From: Ga0077555 sp963741565
Lineage (GTDB): Bacteria > Pseudomonadota > Alphaproteobacteria > Rhizobiales > Hyphomicrobiaceae
NCBI GenBank assembly: GCA_963741565.1
Contig: CAVUIK010000017.1
Location: 342,511 to 406,510, forward strand
Length of the DNA stretch: 64,000 bases
Reading direction: 5' to 3'
Of this stretch, positions 45,659-54,049 are shown piece by piece. Position 1 is the stretch's first letter. Each line of letters opens with the position of its first letter. A program made the translations under genes and the position numbers. The notes under the pieces were generated by a model. The model did not search any database, was not told where the DNA came from, and saw only the letters and a list, made by a program, of their open reading frames with translations.

Positions 45659-45757
45659 ACGCTGGCGGCGTCGAACTGTGACGGTACGTTTGGCGGCACT
45701 GACTTTCGACAGACTCGCATAGCGATGGATTTTGAAAGGCCGTAAGGGCTCGTTGAT

Positions 45758-45771
45758 CATCGAGTGGGAGT
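45758..45771 (+). repeat. direct repeat copy 2 (duplicated guaA 3' end)
   Basis: CATCGAGTGGGAGT repeats guaA 44890-44903 exactly and is again followed by a stop (TAA), so it reads I-E-W-E-stop. No other part of guaA is present. It marks the far side of the inserted toxin-antitoxin segment. Confidence 0.75.
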
Positions 45772-45993
45772 AAGGATGCAATAGACTCCAAGTTTATCAT
45801 TGTATTATCAGTAGCTTATGATTCATGGAAATGATGCAAGTTGGATCATAAACCGACCACAACTTTGAGCAGCCATCTGATCCAGAGGGAATTTTTTGAA
45901 GGAAGGCCTGAATTTATTGGTGGCTTGCGGTTCAGCCACGTCGCATCCGGAACGGCAGGGTCGGTGGTGTGCTGTCGATCGGGATCATGTTGA
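45772..45993. other. non-coding spacer after the second guaA repeat
   Basis: Together with the 99 bp ahead of the repeat, this forms a 335-bp gene-free stretch between the two toxin genes. It is AT-rich near 45785-45845 (for example TTTATCATTGTATTATCAG). I see no gene, terminator or further repeat copy in it. Confidence 0.5.
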
Positions 45994-46425
45994 TCATCTG
46001 CCGCTGTCGCGCAGCGGATTGAAGATCTCGATCCCGGCAAAATCCCGCTCGTTGGCGGTGACGACGACGCAGTCGTTCGCTTCGGCGACGGCAGCAACGA
46101 TGGTATCGAGTGCGCTCCGCCGCCGTCCCTGAGCTTTTCCATCAGCCATCAGGCGCGCCCAGATCAAAGCGGAGGTTTCGTCGAAAGACAAAACCCGGCC
46201 AGCGAACAGAGCCTGAGGTCCCTCCGGGCCACTGAACCAAGCGTCGAGCTGATCGCGGCGTTTGCCGGCTGGCTTTTCCAGCACACCTCGACGGATCTCT
46301 GCAACGGTCAGGGACGCGATGTAAAGGTTCGCGTCGTTTTGATCCGCCATCCACGCCAGCAAGCGCTCTGAGGGAACCGGCTTCGTGACATTGCTGATGA
46401 TGTTCGTATCGAGCAGGTAGCGCAT
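45994..46425 (-). CDS. PIN-domain toxin (VapC-like), second module
   Basis: 143 residues. The PIN acidic set is Asp6 in MRYLLDTNIISN, Glu in SLTVAEIRRGV, Asp in RRRSALDTIVAAVAEAND and Asp in TANERDFAGIEIFNP. This close match to the FitB/VapC branch makes it a likely site-specific RNase. Its start overlaps the stop of the upstream antitoxin (TGATG), which ensures coupled synthesis. It faces the first PIN module tail to tail, 335 bp away. The two toxins share only family-level similarity. Confidence 0.9.
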   Translation of the reverse strand: MRYLLDTNIISNVTKPVPSERLLAWMADQNDANLYIASLTVAEIRRGVLEKPAGKRRDQLDAWFSGPEGPQALFAGRVLSFDETSALIWARLMADGKAQGRRRSALDTIVAAVAEANDCVVVTANERDFAGIEIFNPLRDSGR

Positions 46426-46730
46426 CAGATCTCGACTTTACGGCCTTTGTCGCGCGGACGCCTGAGGTCGAGATCGGCGCCAACCAACGGCGAGCGCCGG
46501 AGGGCAGTCAAAATCCCTCCCTTTTGGGGCGGCTCGCCTGCGATGGATTGGCTGACCGCAGCGCGCAGGCGCGAGGCATCAGGTCCATTCTCGGCGAGAC
46601 GACGCGCCAGTGACCGGATTAGATCACGGTCGACGTTGCGGCCCAAAACCTCAAAGCGGGCGAGGCCGCGCTCGTTGAGGCGGGCTCGGCAGGTGCGGAT
46701 CGCGCGCTTCTGAGAGGCGCCCACCGTCAT
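46425..46730 (-). CDS. putative antitoxin paired with the PIN toxin
   Basis: 101 residues from ATG 46730. The N-terminal half (RARLNERGLARFEVLGRNVDRDLIRSLARRL) resembles antitoxins that carry a ribbon-helix-helix-like or MazE-like N-terminus next to alphaproteobacterial PIN genes. The C-terminal half is basic and Pro/Leu-rich (ALRRSPLVGADLDLRRPRDK). The family call rests mainly on the overlap with the toxin gene and this pattern. It should neutralise the toxin and repress the pair. Confidence 0.7.
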   Translation of the reverse strand: MTVGASQKRAIRTCRARLNERGLARFEVLGRNVDRDLIRSLARRLAENGPDASRLRAAVSQSIAGEPPQKGGILTALRRSPLVGADLDLRRPRDKGRKVEI

Positions 46731-47047
46731 CTCCAGCTATTTCCAGTAATGTAGCCAGGGTCCTCAAGTCTTGTAAGGCTGCACTACGGCGCACGCGCTG
46801 TTTTGGGCATGATCGAGGTCTCGGCTGGCAAATCCAGAGCAGCCATCAAACATTCAGGCTTGGCGGAGACAGCCATGCCCTCAGCCAAGTCATACCGGCG
46901 CACCAACTTGCAGAATTGAAGTGAGATCGGGCGCCCGTTGCGGTCCCGCTTCTTGCGGCGAACTCCCACATTTAACCCGGCGACGGTTGCACTGTTCGAA
47001 GCGACGACGAAAGCCAAGCCGTGCGAGTGCTGAAAGATCTTCGTCGT
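46731..47047. other. 317-bp stretch without a convincing gene
   Basis: A 77-codon open frame on the minus strand (46784-47017; VGVRRKKRDRNGRPISLQF) has no start signal and no recognised family, so it is not annotated. The stretch separates a toxin-antitoxin pair from an acetamidase fragment and probably consists of insertion scars. Confidence 0.45.
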
Positions 47048-47404
47048 TTATTCGCCGGAGAATTCCGGCCAACAGGTCGGCTCTGCCAACGGCCCTCGCC
47101 GCGGTCCGATCGCCAGCCATGAATAATCGCCGACGAGAATGTCCTCGACGGTGATCACAAGCGTGTCGTCCAGCTCAGCGCCCTCGGCACAAATCGGTCC
47201 AGCAATCGGTTTATTCAGGGGCGGCGTACGGTCAGACCCTGGCCTGTTTCCGGGACTTGCAAGATCCGTTGTCTGCTTGAAGAAGCCGGTGCTGGCATCA
47301 TAGGCCTCGATCTCGAAGCTCTCACCAGGCATCACGCGCAACAGTGGCGCGTCGGCGTAGTCGAATGTGTACTTGCGGGCTTGTTCTCGCTGGATGCATT
47401 GCAT
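47048..47404 (-). pseudogene. acetamidase/formamidase (FmdA/AmdA) N-terminal fragment
   Basis: 118 codons read REQARKYTFDYADAPLLRV, GESFEIEAYDASTGFF, GNRPGSDRTPPLNKPIAGPI and VEDILVGDYSWLAIGPRRGPL, which are conserved N-terminal blocks of the acetamidase/formamidase family. The full enzyme has over 300 residues; this copy stops after the block WPEFSGE and nothing of the remainder follows. It is therefore a truncated remnant, consistent with repeated insertion and deletion beside guaA. The first residues begin at an internal start, so even the N-terminus may be clipped. Confidence 0.75.
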
Positions 47405-47812
47405 TGTTGAGAGGCCTCCATGTTCGGATCGTCGTCAAGATCGGTCAGTTCGCCCGTGCAACGACGACGTTCCCGGCAGCCGGTTCGCCCGTCATGAAAC
47501 AGCGCTTCGTGTGGCTTGGCCGCTTCAACGGAATACCGTGGCTTGTCGATCCGAGCCCTTCTTTCAACTGAGTTTTTCCATCAGCAAGCCTGACACCCCT
47601 GAGTTCTGCGCGCTTCTCGCAGCCTCCGAACTTACCCGTTCAGCCAGTGTGGCCTCGATGGAAAGAGGCCCATTTGCCGACATTGTCGACGCTTTGCAGC
47701 AGCGCTGCGCAATGGGGGCAACATCGACCATCGTGACGCGTGGTCCGACGAGCGATTTCAGCTCCGACAATTCAAGGCGTCGCTTTCATCGCCGCGAACT
47801 CACGCTCAACCG
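47405..47812. other. 408-bp stretch without a convincing gene
   Basis: It lies between the acetamidase fragment and the 3' end of the export operon. Short open frames on both strands have no family resemblance or start signals. I see no terminator hairpin for the operon here. Confidence 0.4.
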
Positions 47813-49942
47813 TCAGAACCCGCTCTCGCGCACGAGCACTTTGAGCACGTGGCGCCAGGTGCGTGCCGCGAAACTTTCTGGCCGCCCCTTTGCATGCAGA
47901 ACGCCGCGATTGATGCGCGCGCTTTTCTTGCTGGAATCGGCTGAAACCGTTGCCGTGACGAGGAACTGCCCCGTCACCGGAAACAGCAGGCGGCTCTCGC
48001 TACCTCGCTGCGGCGCACGCGTTGTGACACTGCCGCCGTAGTGTGATGCCAACTCGATCATGTCGAGTGACCCAACGCCGACCGGTGCCACATGCGAAAT
48101 TTTGACCGGCAGGCGTGGCTGATCGAGCTGTTCTGGCACGAACGTTGCGGCCGCTTCGAGATCGAGACGGGCGACATTGTCTTCCGACACGTAGCCCCGC
48201 ACCACGCGTATGCCGGCACCGCGCACCAGAGCAATGAGGTCTTTGCGCTGCAGCCAGCGACCCTTGTCGAGATGCGGCTCAATCTCGGCGACGATGCCAT
48301 GGAGCGGCGCCACGACACGCAGCTCGCGGCGCTCCGCCTCCAGACCGAGGTGGCGGCTCTCGAGACCAGCGAGCGCCTGCTCAAGCACATGCGTTTGCGC
48401 GCGCTCCTCTGCGTCGCCAGAGCGTCGCTCGAGGCGGCGACGAGTTTGCTTGATTTTGAGGCTCGTGAGCGCAATTTCCTGGTCGAGATCGGGTGAAACA
48501 AGTGCTGCAATAAGAGTTCCCTGTTGGACGTCCGTGCCGCGCCGCGCGCCCGTTTCTACGACATAGGCCGCGCGCTTTGGATAAAGCTGCGCAAGCTCCT
48601 CGTCCTCGATGATGGCGGGAATTTCGACATGCGTCGACCAGGGAGTAAATGCCGCAGTTATAACGATTCCGCCGAAGGCGGCCGTGATCAAGGTTCGCCG
48701 CGTCTTTGCGATTGCAGAGCGCATGGCCCACCACTCCTTGGCTTCGCGCCACAAGGGCAGCGCGATGAAGTACACGATCTCAACGGCGAACAGGACAAGG
48801 CCGAGCAGTTTGAACGACGCCTGGTAAACGAACACGGCGATGCCAGTGAACACGATCAACCGATAGATCCAAACAGCCCAGGCGTAGCTGATTAATCCCG
48901 TTATCATGCGCCGCGAAAACGGCTCGGGCGGCAGCGCGCCGAGCCCGAACAGCCACTCTCGCAGCTTCCATCGGCCGAGCGCGAATGCGCGTGACTGAAG
49001 GTTCTCGACGCTGAGCAGATCCGACAGGATGTAATAACCGTCGAAGCGCATGAGCGGGTTGAGATTGAGCCCGAGACTGAGCAGCAGGCTCGTGGTCGCC
49101 AGCATCGCGGCAAGCGACCTGGCTGCGCCTTCGGGCAGCAAGACCCAGGCGAGTAGCGCAAAGCACGCGACGCACAACTCGACGATCAAACCGGCTGCGT
49201 CGATCAACACCCGCTGTCGGCGCGAACTCAGCTTCCATGCGTCGCTGACGTCGGTGTAGAGCATCGGCACCATGACCATGAAGCAGATCCCCATGGAGGG
49301 TACCCGACACCCAAAGCGCACGGCCATGGCGGCGTGCCCTAGTTCGTGCAGCGACTTCACGATCGCGATCGCGACGACGAACAGAATGCTCGCCTGGAGG
49401 GAGAACAGCTCTGGCAAGGTCGCCAACAACCGCTCCCATTCGCGGCTCGCCAGATACGAACCAACACCACCACAAAAGCCCGTGAGACACACAAACCATC
49501 TGGAAAAGAGCGGCGCGAGCCAAGGCGATAGTGCTTGCAGTGTGCGTTGCGGTGCAAACAGCGGGATCTTCACGAACAGGTAGTTGTGCACCAGCCACAT
49601 CAACCAACCGTGGCGCTGCTTGTCGACTGCCGCCGAGCGGACGCGCCAGATCCGCTCGTCAGCAGCCTCGGTCAACTCGTTCGCGTCAAGCCACCGAGCA
49701 AACGCCTCGACGCTTTGCAGCGAGATGCAACTGCCATGCAGATCGTCACAGGCTGCCACAACGTGCTCGACCGATGCACACTGCGGCCAGACACCCAGCA
49801 TGGATGCTGCGATGCTATCGAGACGAAAGAAACGATTTCGCAATGGATCAAACATCGTGCATGGACCGCCGAGCGTCGTCTCGACCACGCGCAACTCGGC
49901 ACGCAGACGCGACAAGGGCGGCGGCGCCTTCTCATCCAGCAT
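47813..49942 (-). CDS. PqqD-like / M50 site-2 protease / HlyD-adaptor fusion protein
   Basis: 709 residues from ATG 49942, 1 nt after the stop of the preceding gene; a longer upstream frame overlaps that gene and is rejected. Residues about 10-95 resemble a PqqD-type peptide-binding domain (MFDPLRNRFFRLDSIAASML). Membrane helices follow, with the zinc-protease motif H-E-L-G-H at 199-203 and the second site NPLMRFDGYY at 295-304, as in site-2 proteases. More helices lead to an HlyD-like coiled-coil and lipoyl-type adaptor region from about 435 to 680. Such fusions accompany HlyD and TolC genes and are thought to process or push an exported polypeptide across the inner membrane. Cargo and energy source are unknown. 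Confidence 0.88.
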   Translation of the reverse strand: MLDEKAPPPLSRLRAELRVVETTLGGPCTMFDPLRNRFFRLDSIAASMLGVWPQCASVEHVVAACDDLHGSCISLQSVEAFARWLDANELTEAADERIWRVRSAAVDKQRHGWLMWLVHNYLFVKIPLFAPQRTLQALSPWLAPLFSRWFVCLTGFCGGVGSYLASREWERLLATLPELFSLQASILFVVAIAIVKSLHELGHAAMAVRFGCRVPSMGICFMVMVPMLYTDVSDAWKLSSRRQRVLIDAAGLIVELCVACFALLAWVLLPEGAARSLAAMLATTSLLLSLGLNLNPLMRFDGYYILSDLLSVENLQSRAFALGRWKLREWLFGLGALPPEPFSRRMITGLISYAWAVWIYRLIVFTGIAVFVYQASFKLLGLVLFAVEIVYFIALPLWREAKEWWAMRSAIAKTRRTLITAAFGGIVITAAFTPWSTHVEIPAIIEDEELAQLYPKRAAYVVETGARRGTDVQQGTLIAALVSPDLDQEIALTSLKIKQTRRRLERRSGDAEERAQTHVLEQALAGLESRHLGLEAERRELRVVAPLHGIVAEIEPHLDKGRWLQRKDLIALVRGAGIRVVRGYVSEDNVARLDLEAAATFVPEQLDQPRLPVKISHVAPVGVGSLDMIELASHYGGSVTTRAPQRGSESRLLFPVTGQFLVTATVSADSSKKSARINRGVLHAKGRPESFAARTWRHVLKVLVRESGF

Positions 49943-49943
49943 C

Positions 49944-52148
49944 TCACAGGCCCAGATATTGCCGCACGGATACGAGCGGCCGGCGGAACAAGAAGACCCC
50001 AAGATACGTCTGCTCGCCGTAGATCTGCGCCGTGCCGCGCAAGCCGATTCGCGGCGCTTTCTCTGTGCCTTCGAAGCGCGCAAACGTCTTGAACGCCAGG
50101 ATCTCACTGTCGCCTGGTCTTGCCTTATAGTCGGATCGGACGATGCGAGCCTCCCTCGGACTCAGTGGCTCGACGTCGAGAAATAGTTTGACGCGACCGG
50201 CGGGTGCGAGCGCCACCGCATCGGGCATTGCGACGTCGATCCGCACTTCGACCGCTGCGGGATCGGCGATCTCCATGATCCGTTCGCCGGTCGCGACCGG
50301 GCGCCCGATGAGGGATTTCCGGTCGGAGTAGGCCGCGACACCGGGGCGTACCGCCTTGATGACCGAGCGGGTCAACATGTCGACGGCGAAGGCCAGTTCG
50401 GCGCGCTTCAGCTCGAGATCTGCCTCGGCGATGCCAAGCTCGTGGCGCCCGCGCGCATCGCTCATGGCGAGAATCGTGGCTTGCTTGATGCGAGCTTCGG
50501 CAACTGCAACGTCCCGACGAGCGATCTCGGCCTTATTCCGCAGGACCGTATCCGATAGCCGCACGAGGACATCACCCGGCTTTACCTCCTGTCCCGGATC
50601 AACATCGATCGTCTCGATGACACCGTCGACCGGGGCGGCGACAATCATCGGTTCTGCCGCAACAACCTCGGCCGGGGCCAGCGCCGTCATCGGCACTGGC
50701 AGCGCAAGGCCACCCATTGCCAACAAGCCGATCGTGAGGGCAGCAAAGCGCGGGCGCAACCTCCGAAGCTTTCCGGTTCTACGACCGGTTAGCTCCCGCC
50801 AAGCATGGGCATATGTCTCGGAGAGACGGTTCGAAACCGCGATGTCCGCTTGCCCCCAAACAGTTTCGCGACAACAGACGAGCCCGGCGAACACGCCACC
50901 GTCACGTGCCGCTAACGGCACCCACAGCAGGTTGCGGAAGGGATAGGCCATTGCGAGATCGCCGTCGGGCTCTGAATAGGCCGGCAGTGCGAAGTCGACA
51001 GACTGGCTCAATTCGCGCTCGTTTCTGAGACGCTGCACGAGGCTGCCTACCGCCACAACCAGCATTGACGATGCATCCACTGCGCCGACGCCGGATGCCG
51101 CAACCACGCGGGGCTGCCGACGCGTCGCCATGTCGACGACAAAGATTTGCCGAGCACGATTGAGTTTTCGCGTCTCGTTGGCCGCAAGCTGTTGCAATTC
51201 GTTGAGGGTGGCGGCCTTCCGCGCTTGTTGCTCGATGCGCAGTAACAGCGCAAGTGCGGCCTGGTCAGCTCCTGTAGTTCCTTCGCCATTGGAGATCGGT
51301 CGAACCGATTGCCCAACAGTTGATGCTTGCGCGGTCACCATCAGCGGCCTCTCTGAGATTTTGAGCTTAGCCGTGCCGCTCATTCCCGGCGACACTCCGT
51401 CAAACGTCTCACTGAAGGTGGCGAAGACTTTCGTGGTCTGGCTCATCGGATCGACAGTACCTCCAGCGCGGAGAACTTGAGCAAGATAGACACGCTGTGT
51501 CTCATCTACGGTGAATTCGAAGACGGTGCCCGCCGACAACCGCGGCAGCTCGCGCGAGGGCACAATCACCTCGATTTCGAGTTGCCGATCGCTGGCGATC
51601 ATCATGAGAGGCTTGTTCGCTGGCGGCAATTCGTGCGCGTTGACGCCGAGTTCCACGACGACACCGTCAAAGGGCGCGGATATGAGACAGCCGGCGAGCC
51701 GCTGCTTCAATGCGGCGTGCTCCGCTTGCGCCTTTTCCAATCGTGCCAATGCGATCACAACATCGTTGCGATTGGAAGCGCCGTTGCGTACGAGGTGCGC
51801 ATTGGAGTCGTGAGTGACTTGCGCCTCACGCACAGTCGCAGCCAGCGCTGACAATTCGTGGGTCTGGCGCCGGCAATCGAACTCGATCAATCGATCACCA
51901 GCCCGAAATCGCTGACCTTCGCGCGCGCCGATGGCGCCAACGGGCGTCACGAGCTCGGTGCTCAACGCGGCCTGATGTACGGCGCGCACGACGCCTCGCA
52001 TGGGCTGCGCGCTCGAAGGTGTCTGTGCAGATGCAGGCAAAGCTTGGATCGCCCCGGCAAAGGCGATCCAAGCCACTCCACTGATGGTGCGCGCTCCGCT
52101 GACGCGCAGCTTTCGTCGCCCAACGGCTGCGAACATTGAGTTTGACAT
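49944..52148 (-). CDS. periplasmic adaptor (MFP) fused in frame to GAF-like / HlyD adaptor
   Basis: 734 codons from ATG 52148 (GGAAG upstream). Residues 1-42 are a signal peptide, and 45-262 form a complete small membrane-fusion protein ending at the usual GMSGTAKLKI. From Met270 a second protein seems to begin: residues 295-455 look like a GAF domain (VDMATRRQPRVVAASG, YPFRNLLWVPLAARDG), a membrane helix lies at 467-487, and a second HlyD module at 495-730 (APVDGVIETIDVDPGQEV). Met270 (51341) has AGAGAGG 6 nt upstream and sits in a TGATG context one frame off. The likely truth is two coupled genes, merged by a 1-nt change after KLKI. Either way both adaptors belong to the export operon. Confidence 0.82.
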   Translation of the reverse strand: MSNSMFAAVGRRKLRVSGARTISGVAWIAFAGAIQALPASAQTPSSAQPMRGVVRAVHQAALSTELVTPVGAIGAREGQRFRAGDRLIEFDCRRQTHELSALAATVREAQVTHDSNAHLVRNGASNRNDVVIALARLEKAQAEHAALKQRLAGCLISAPFDGVVVELGVNAHELPPANKPLMMIASDRQLEIEVIVPSRELPRLSAGTVFEFTVDETQRVYLAQVLRAGGTVDPMSQTTKVFATFSETFDGVSPGMSGTAKLKISERPLMVTAQASTVGQSVRPISNGEGTTGADQAALALLLRIEQQARKAATLNELQQLAANETRKLNRARQIFVVDMATRRQPRVVAASGVGAVDASSMLVVAVGSLVQRLRNERELSQSVDFALPAYSEPDGDLAMAYPFRNLLWVPLAARDGGVFAGLVCCRETVWGQADIAVSNRLSETYAHAWRELTGRRTGKLRRLRPRFAALTIGLLAMGGLALPVPMTALAPAEVVAAEPMIVAAPVDGVIETIDVDPGQEVKPGDVLVRLSDTVLRNKAEIARRDVAVAEARIKQATILAMSDARGRHELGIAEADLELKRAELAFAVDMLTRSVIKAVRPGVAAYSDRKSLIGRPVATGERIMEIADPAAVEVRIDVAMPDAVALAPAGRVKLFLDVEPLSPREARIVRSDYKARPGDSEILAFKTFARFEGTEKAPRIGLRGTAQIYGEQTYLGVFLFRRPLVSVRQYLGL
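51339..51354 (-). promoter_or_regulatory. internal ribosome-binding site and start for the GAF-HlyD part
   Basis: On the minus strand AGAGAGG is followed by 6 nt and ATG (51341). The letters TGATG are typical of a stop/start overlap. It lies exactly where the first adaptor should end. Translation from here would give a 465-residue GAF-HlyD protein with the correct membrane topology, which the fused chain would not have. Confidence 0.6.
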
Positions 52149-52206
52149 TATCGCTTCCGATCGGGATCTATGAACGAGGACGCGACACAACCGGATCGGT
52201 TCGGCA

Positions 52207-53715
52207 TCACTGCGCCAGTGATGCCGTAGATAGCGGGTTGCGAGCGCGCGCTCGCAACGCCTGGGCAATGTCGCGCACGGAAGCGCCGCGCGAAGGCGGA
52301 CCTTGCGCAACAAGACCCAGCGACGATTCCGCTTGCGCAAAGGCGCTCTCGACTGCGGCATGCGCGATGTCGAGCTTTGCTTCGGCGACCAGCATGTTCA
52401 TCTCTTCGCGCACCAGCGTCTGGCGGCTGACCCGATCGGCAGCCGCTTCGGCGCGGATCTGTGTCAGCAGGTTGTGCTGCACATCGCGATACCGCTTGGC
52501 GGTCGCGTATTCCTGCTGAGCATGCGCGTAGCGGATACGGCTGACATACACTTGCGTCATGATCGCCATGGTCACCGCGAGTGCGCGGGTCTTCAACAAT
52601 TCGTCCTGCTCCTCGATCACGGCGCGGCGCGCGGGATAAGAGAACACCTTGATCAGATTCCAACTTGCCTTCGCGCCCCAGCTTTCCCAGTGATTGTGCA
52701 GCAGGAACGAGTTGCTGTCGTAGTTCGCTCCAGCGTAAATGTTCAAACCCGGCAACATTTCGAGCAGCGCGGCATGTGCTTCCTGACTGTTGATGCGAGT
52801 TTTGTAGGCGACCTCCTTGAGCTCTGGCCGGTTCGACACGGCGGTCGACATCAACTCGGCCAAGGACGCTTGCGGCAGTGAGCGGCTGGCAGCTTTGCTG
52901 TCAACGAGGCTGAACGGCGTGCCGGGAGGCACGTTCATCAAGGCGCCGAGTTGCGCATGCGCAACCTTCAACTCTCGCGCCAATTCACCGAGGGTGCGCT
53001 GCACCTCGACGATCTCGCGTTGGTACGTAAAGGCAGTGATGCGAGAGGTCTGGCCGTCCGCTGCGAGGCCGCGCGATTCGCGCTCGACGGTTTGGGCCTG
53101 CCCCGCGACGCGCTTCAACTGTCCAAGCAGCCGCTGCGCGCTGAGCGCACGCCAATAAGCAGCTCGCGTATCCTCGATGATCCGCAATGCGATTTTGCGG
53201 CGCAATTCATTCTGGATGAGGACTTTGTCGGCGGCTTGGCGCGCTCGAACGTAGGAGAGGCCGAAGTCGAGGATGTTCCAACCGAACGTGGCATCCGCAC
53301 TCCGCAGACGCCGGTCCTGACTGGTCGAGGTGGCGAGACTCTGCGCGCCGGTCGAAACATTCTGGCTGTTGCTGGCGTTGACCTCGTCGCGCCCCGTATA
53401 ACCGGAGTTGGTGACGAATGTCGGCAGCATGGAATAGTGCGCCAGATTCAGCTCGCGGTCACGCACCGCGTACTCGGCAAGTTCGACCTGATGGTCGAGG
53501 TTGTATTTAAGCGCACGCGCCATGGCCTGATGGAGATCGATCGGGCCGGAGATCGGCTCCTGATCCTTTGCGACATCGGCAATGGACGTGGCGGCGAGAT
53601 GCGAGATGTCACTCTCGGCAAGTGGCGATGGCGTGACCGCACAGCCGCCAAGCGGCAAAGTAGCGAAAGCAAGAGCTGCAGAATAGGCCACGACGGAACG
53701 GCTTCGCGCTGACAT
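52207..53715 (-). CDS. TolC-family outer-membrane efflux lipoprotein
   Basis: 502 residues from ATG 53715. The signal peptide ends in a lipobox (LPLGGC), so the protein is lipid-anchored like the OprM/CusC branch. Two TolC repeats of long helices and beta parts are seen, for example ALKYNLDHQVELAEYAVRDRELNLA and VSNRPELKEVAYKTRINSQEAHAAL, with WNILDFGLSYVRARQAAD in the second helical hairpin of repeat one. It should form the trimeric outer-membrane channel for the adaptors encoded 58 nt downstream. No ABC or RND pump gene follows, which is unusual. Confidence 0.92.
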   Translation of the reverse strand: MSARSRSVVAYSAALAFATLPLGGCAVTPSPLAESDISHLAATSIADVAKDQEPISGPIDLHQAMARALKYNLDHQVELAEYAVRDRELNLAHYSMLPTFVTNSGYTGRDEVNASNSQNVSTGAQSLATSTSQDRRLRSADATFGWNILDFGLSYVRARQAADKVLIQNELRRKIALRIIEDTRAAYWRALSAQRLLGQLKRVAGQAQTVERESRGLAADGQTSRITAFTYQREIVEVQRTLGELARELKVAHAQLGALMNVPPGTPFSLVDSKAASRSLPQASLAELMSTAVSNRPELKEVAYKTRINSQEAHAALLEMLPGLNIYAGANYDSNSFLLHNHWESWGAKASWNLIKVFSYPARRAVIEEQDELLKTRALAVTMAIMTQVYVSRIRYAHAQQEYATAKRYRDVQHNLLTQIRAEAAADRVSRQTLVREEMNMLVAEAKLDIAHAAVESAFAQAESSLGLVAQGPPSRGASVRDIAQALRARARNPLSTASLAQ

Positions 53716-54049
53716 CGCGAACTCCTTCGGTTGGATGGGGTAATTGGATCCTGCGTCGCGAACCAACGATGGCGCGGCATGCAACGCTACGGGCCAGACA
53801 TTACACGGCCACTCTACAACCTACGCGAGCATTTCATTTTCGAAGTACACGAGCGCAGCGTGGTCTACAATACTTTAATACACGCATAGATAGAAATTTG
53901 ACGACTGTGGGACTGCAGCCACAGCGCTCACAGATTTTCTTTACATTCTAGTATTTTATAGAGATATCGCGTGAGGTTGCCCTGGATTTTTGCGGCAGCG
54001 CGTGGAGGCGTATTTACCAACCATCAACCTAAGATTTCTATTTTTATCT
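53716..54049. other. intergenic region upstream of the export operon
   Basis: The stretch is distinctly AT-rich (for example ACAATACTTTAATACACG near 53868, TTTTATAGAGATAT near 53952). It should carry the promoter of the tolC-like operon on the minus strand and the left end of the IS element. I could not pick out a reliable -35/-10 pair or terminal inverted repeat by eye. Confidence 0.45.

Noticed and set aside
46784..47017. 77-codon minus-strand frame (VGVRRKKRDRNGRPISLQF)
   Set aside because: No ribosome site, no recognised family, and it lies in a scarred region, so it is not called a gene.
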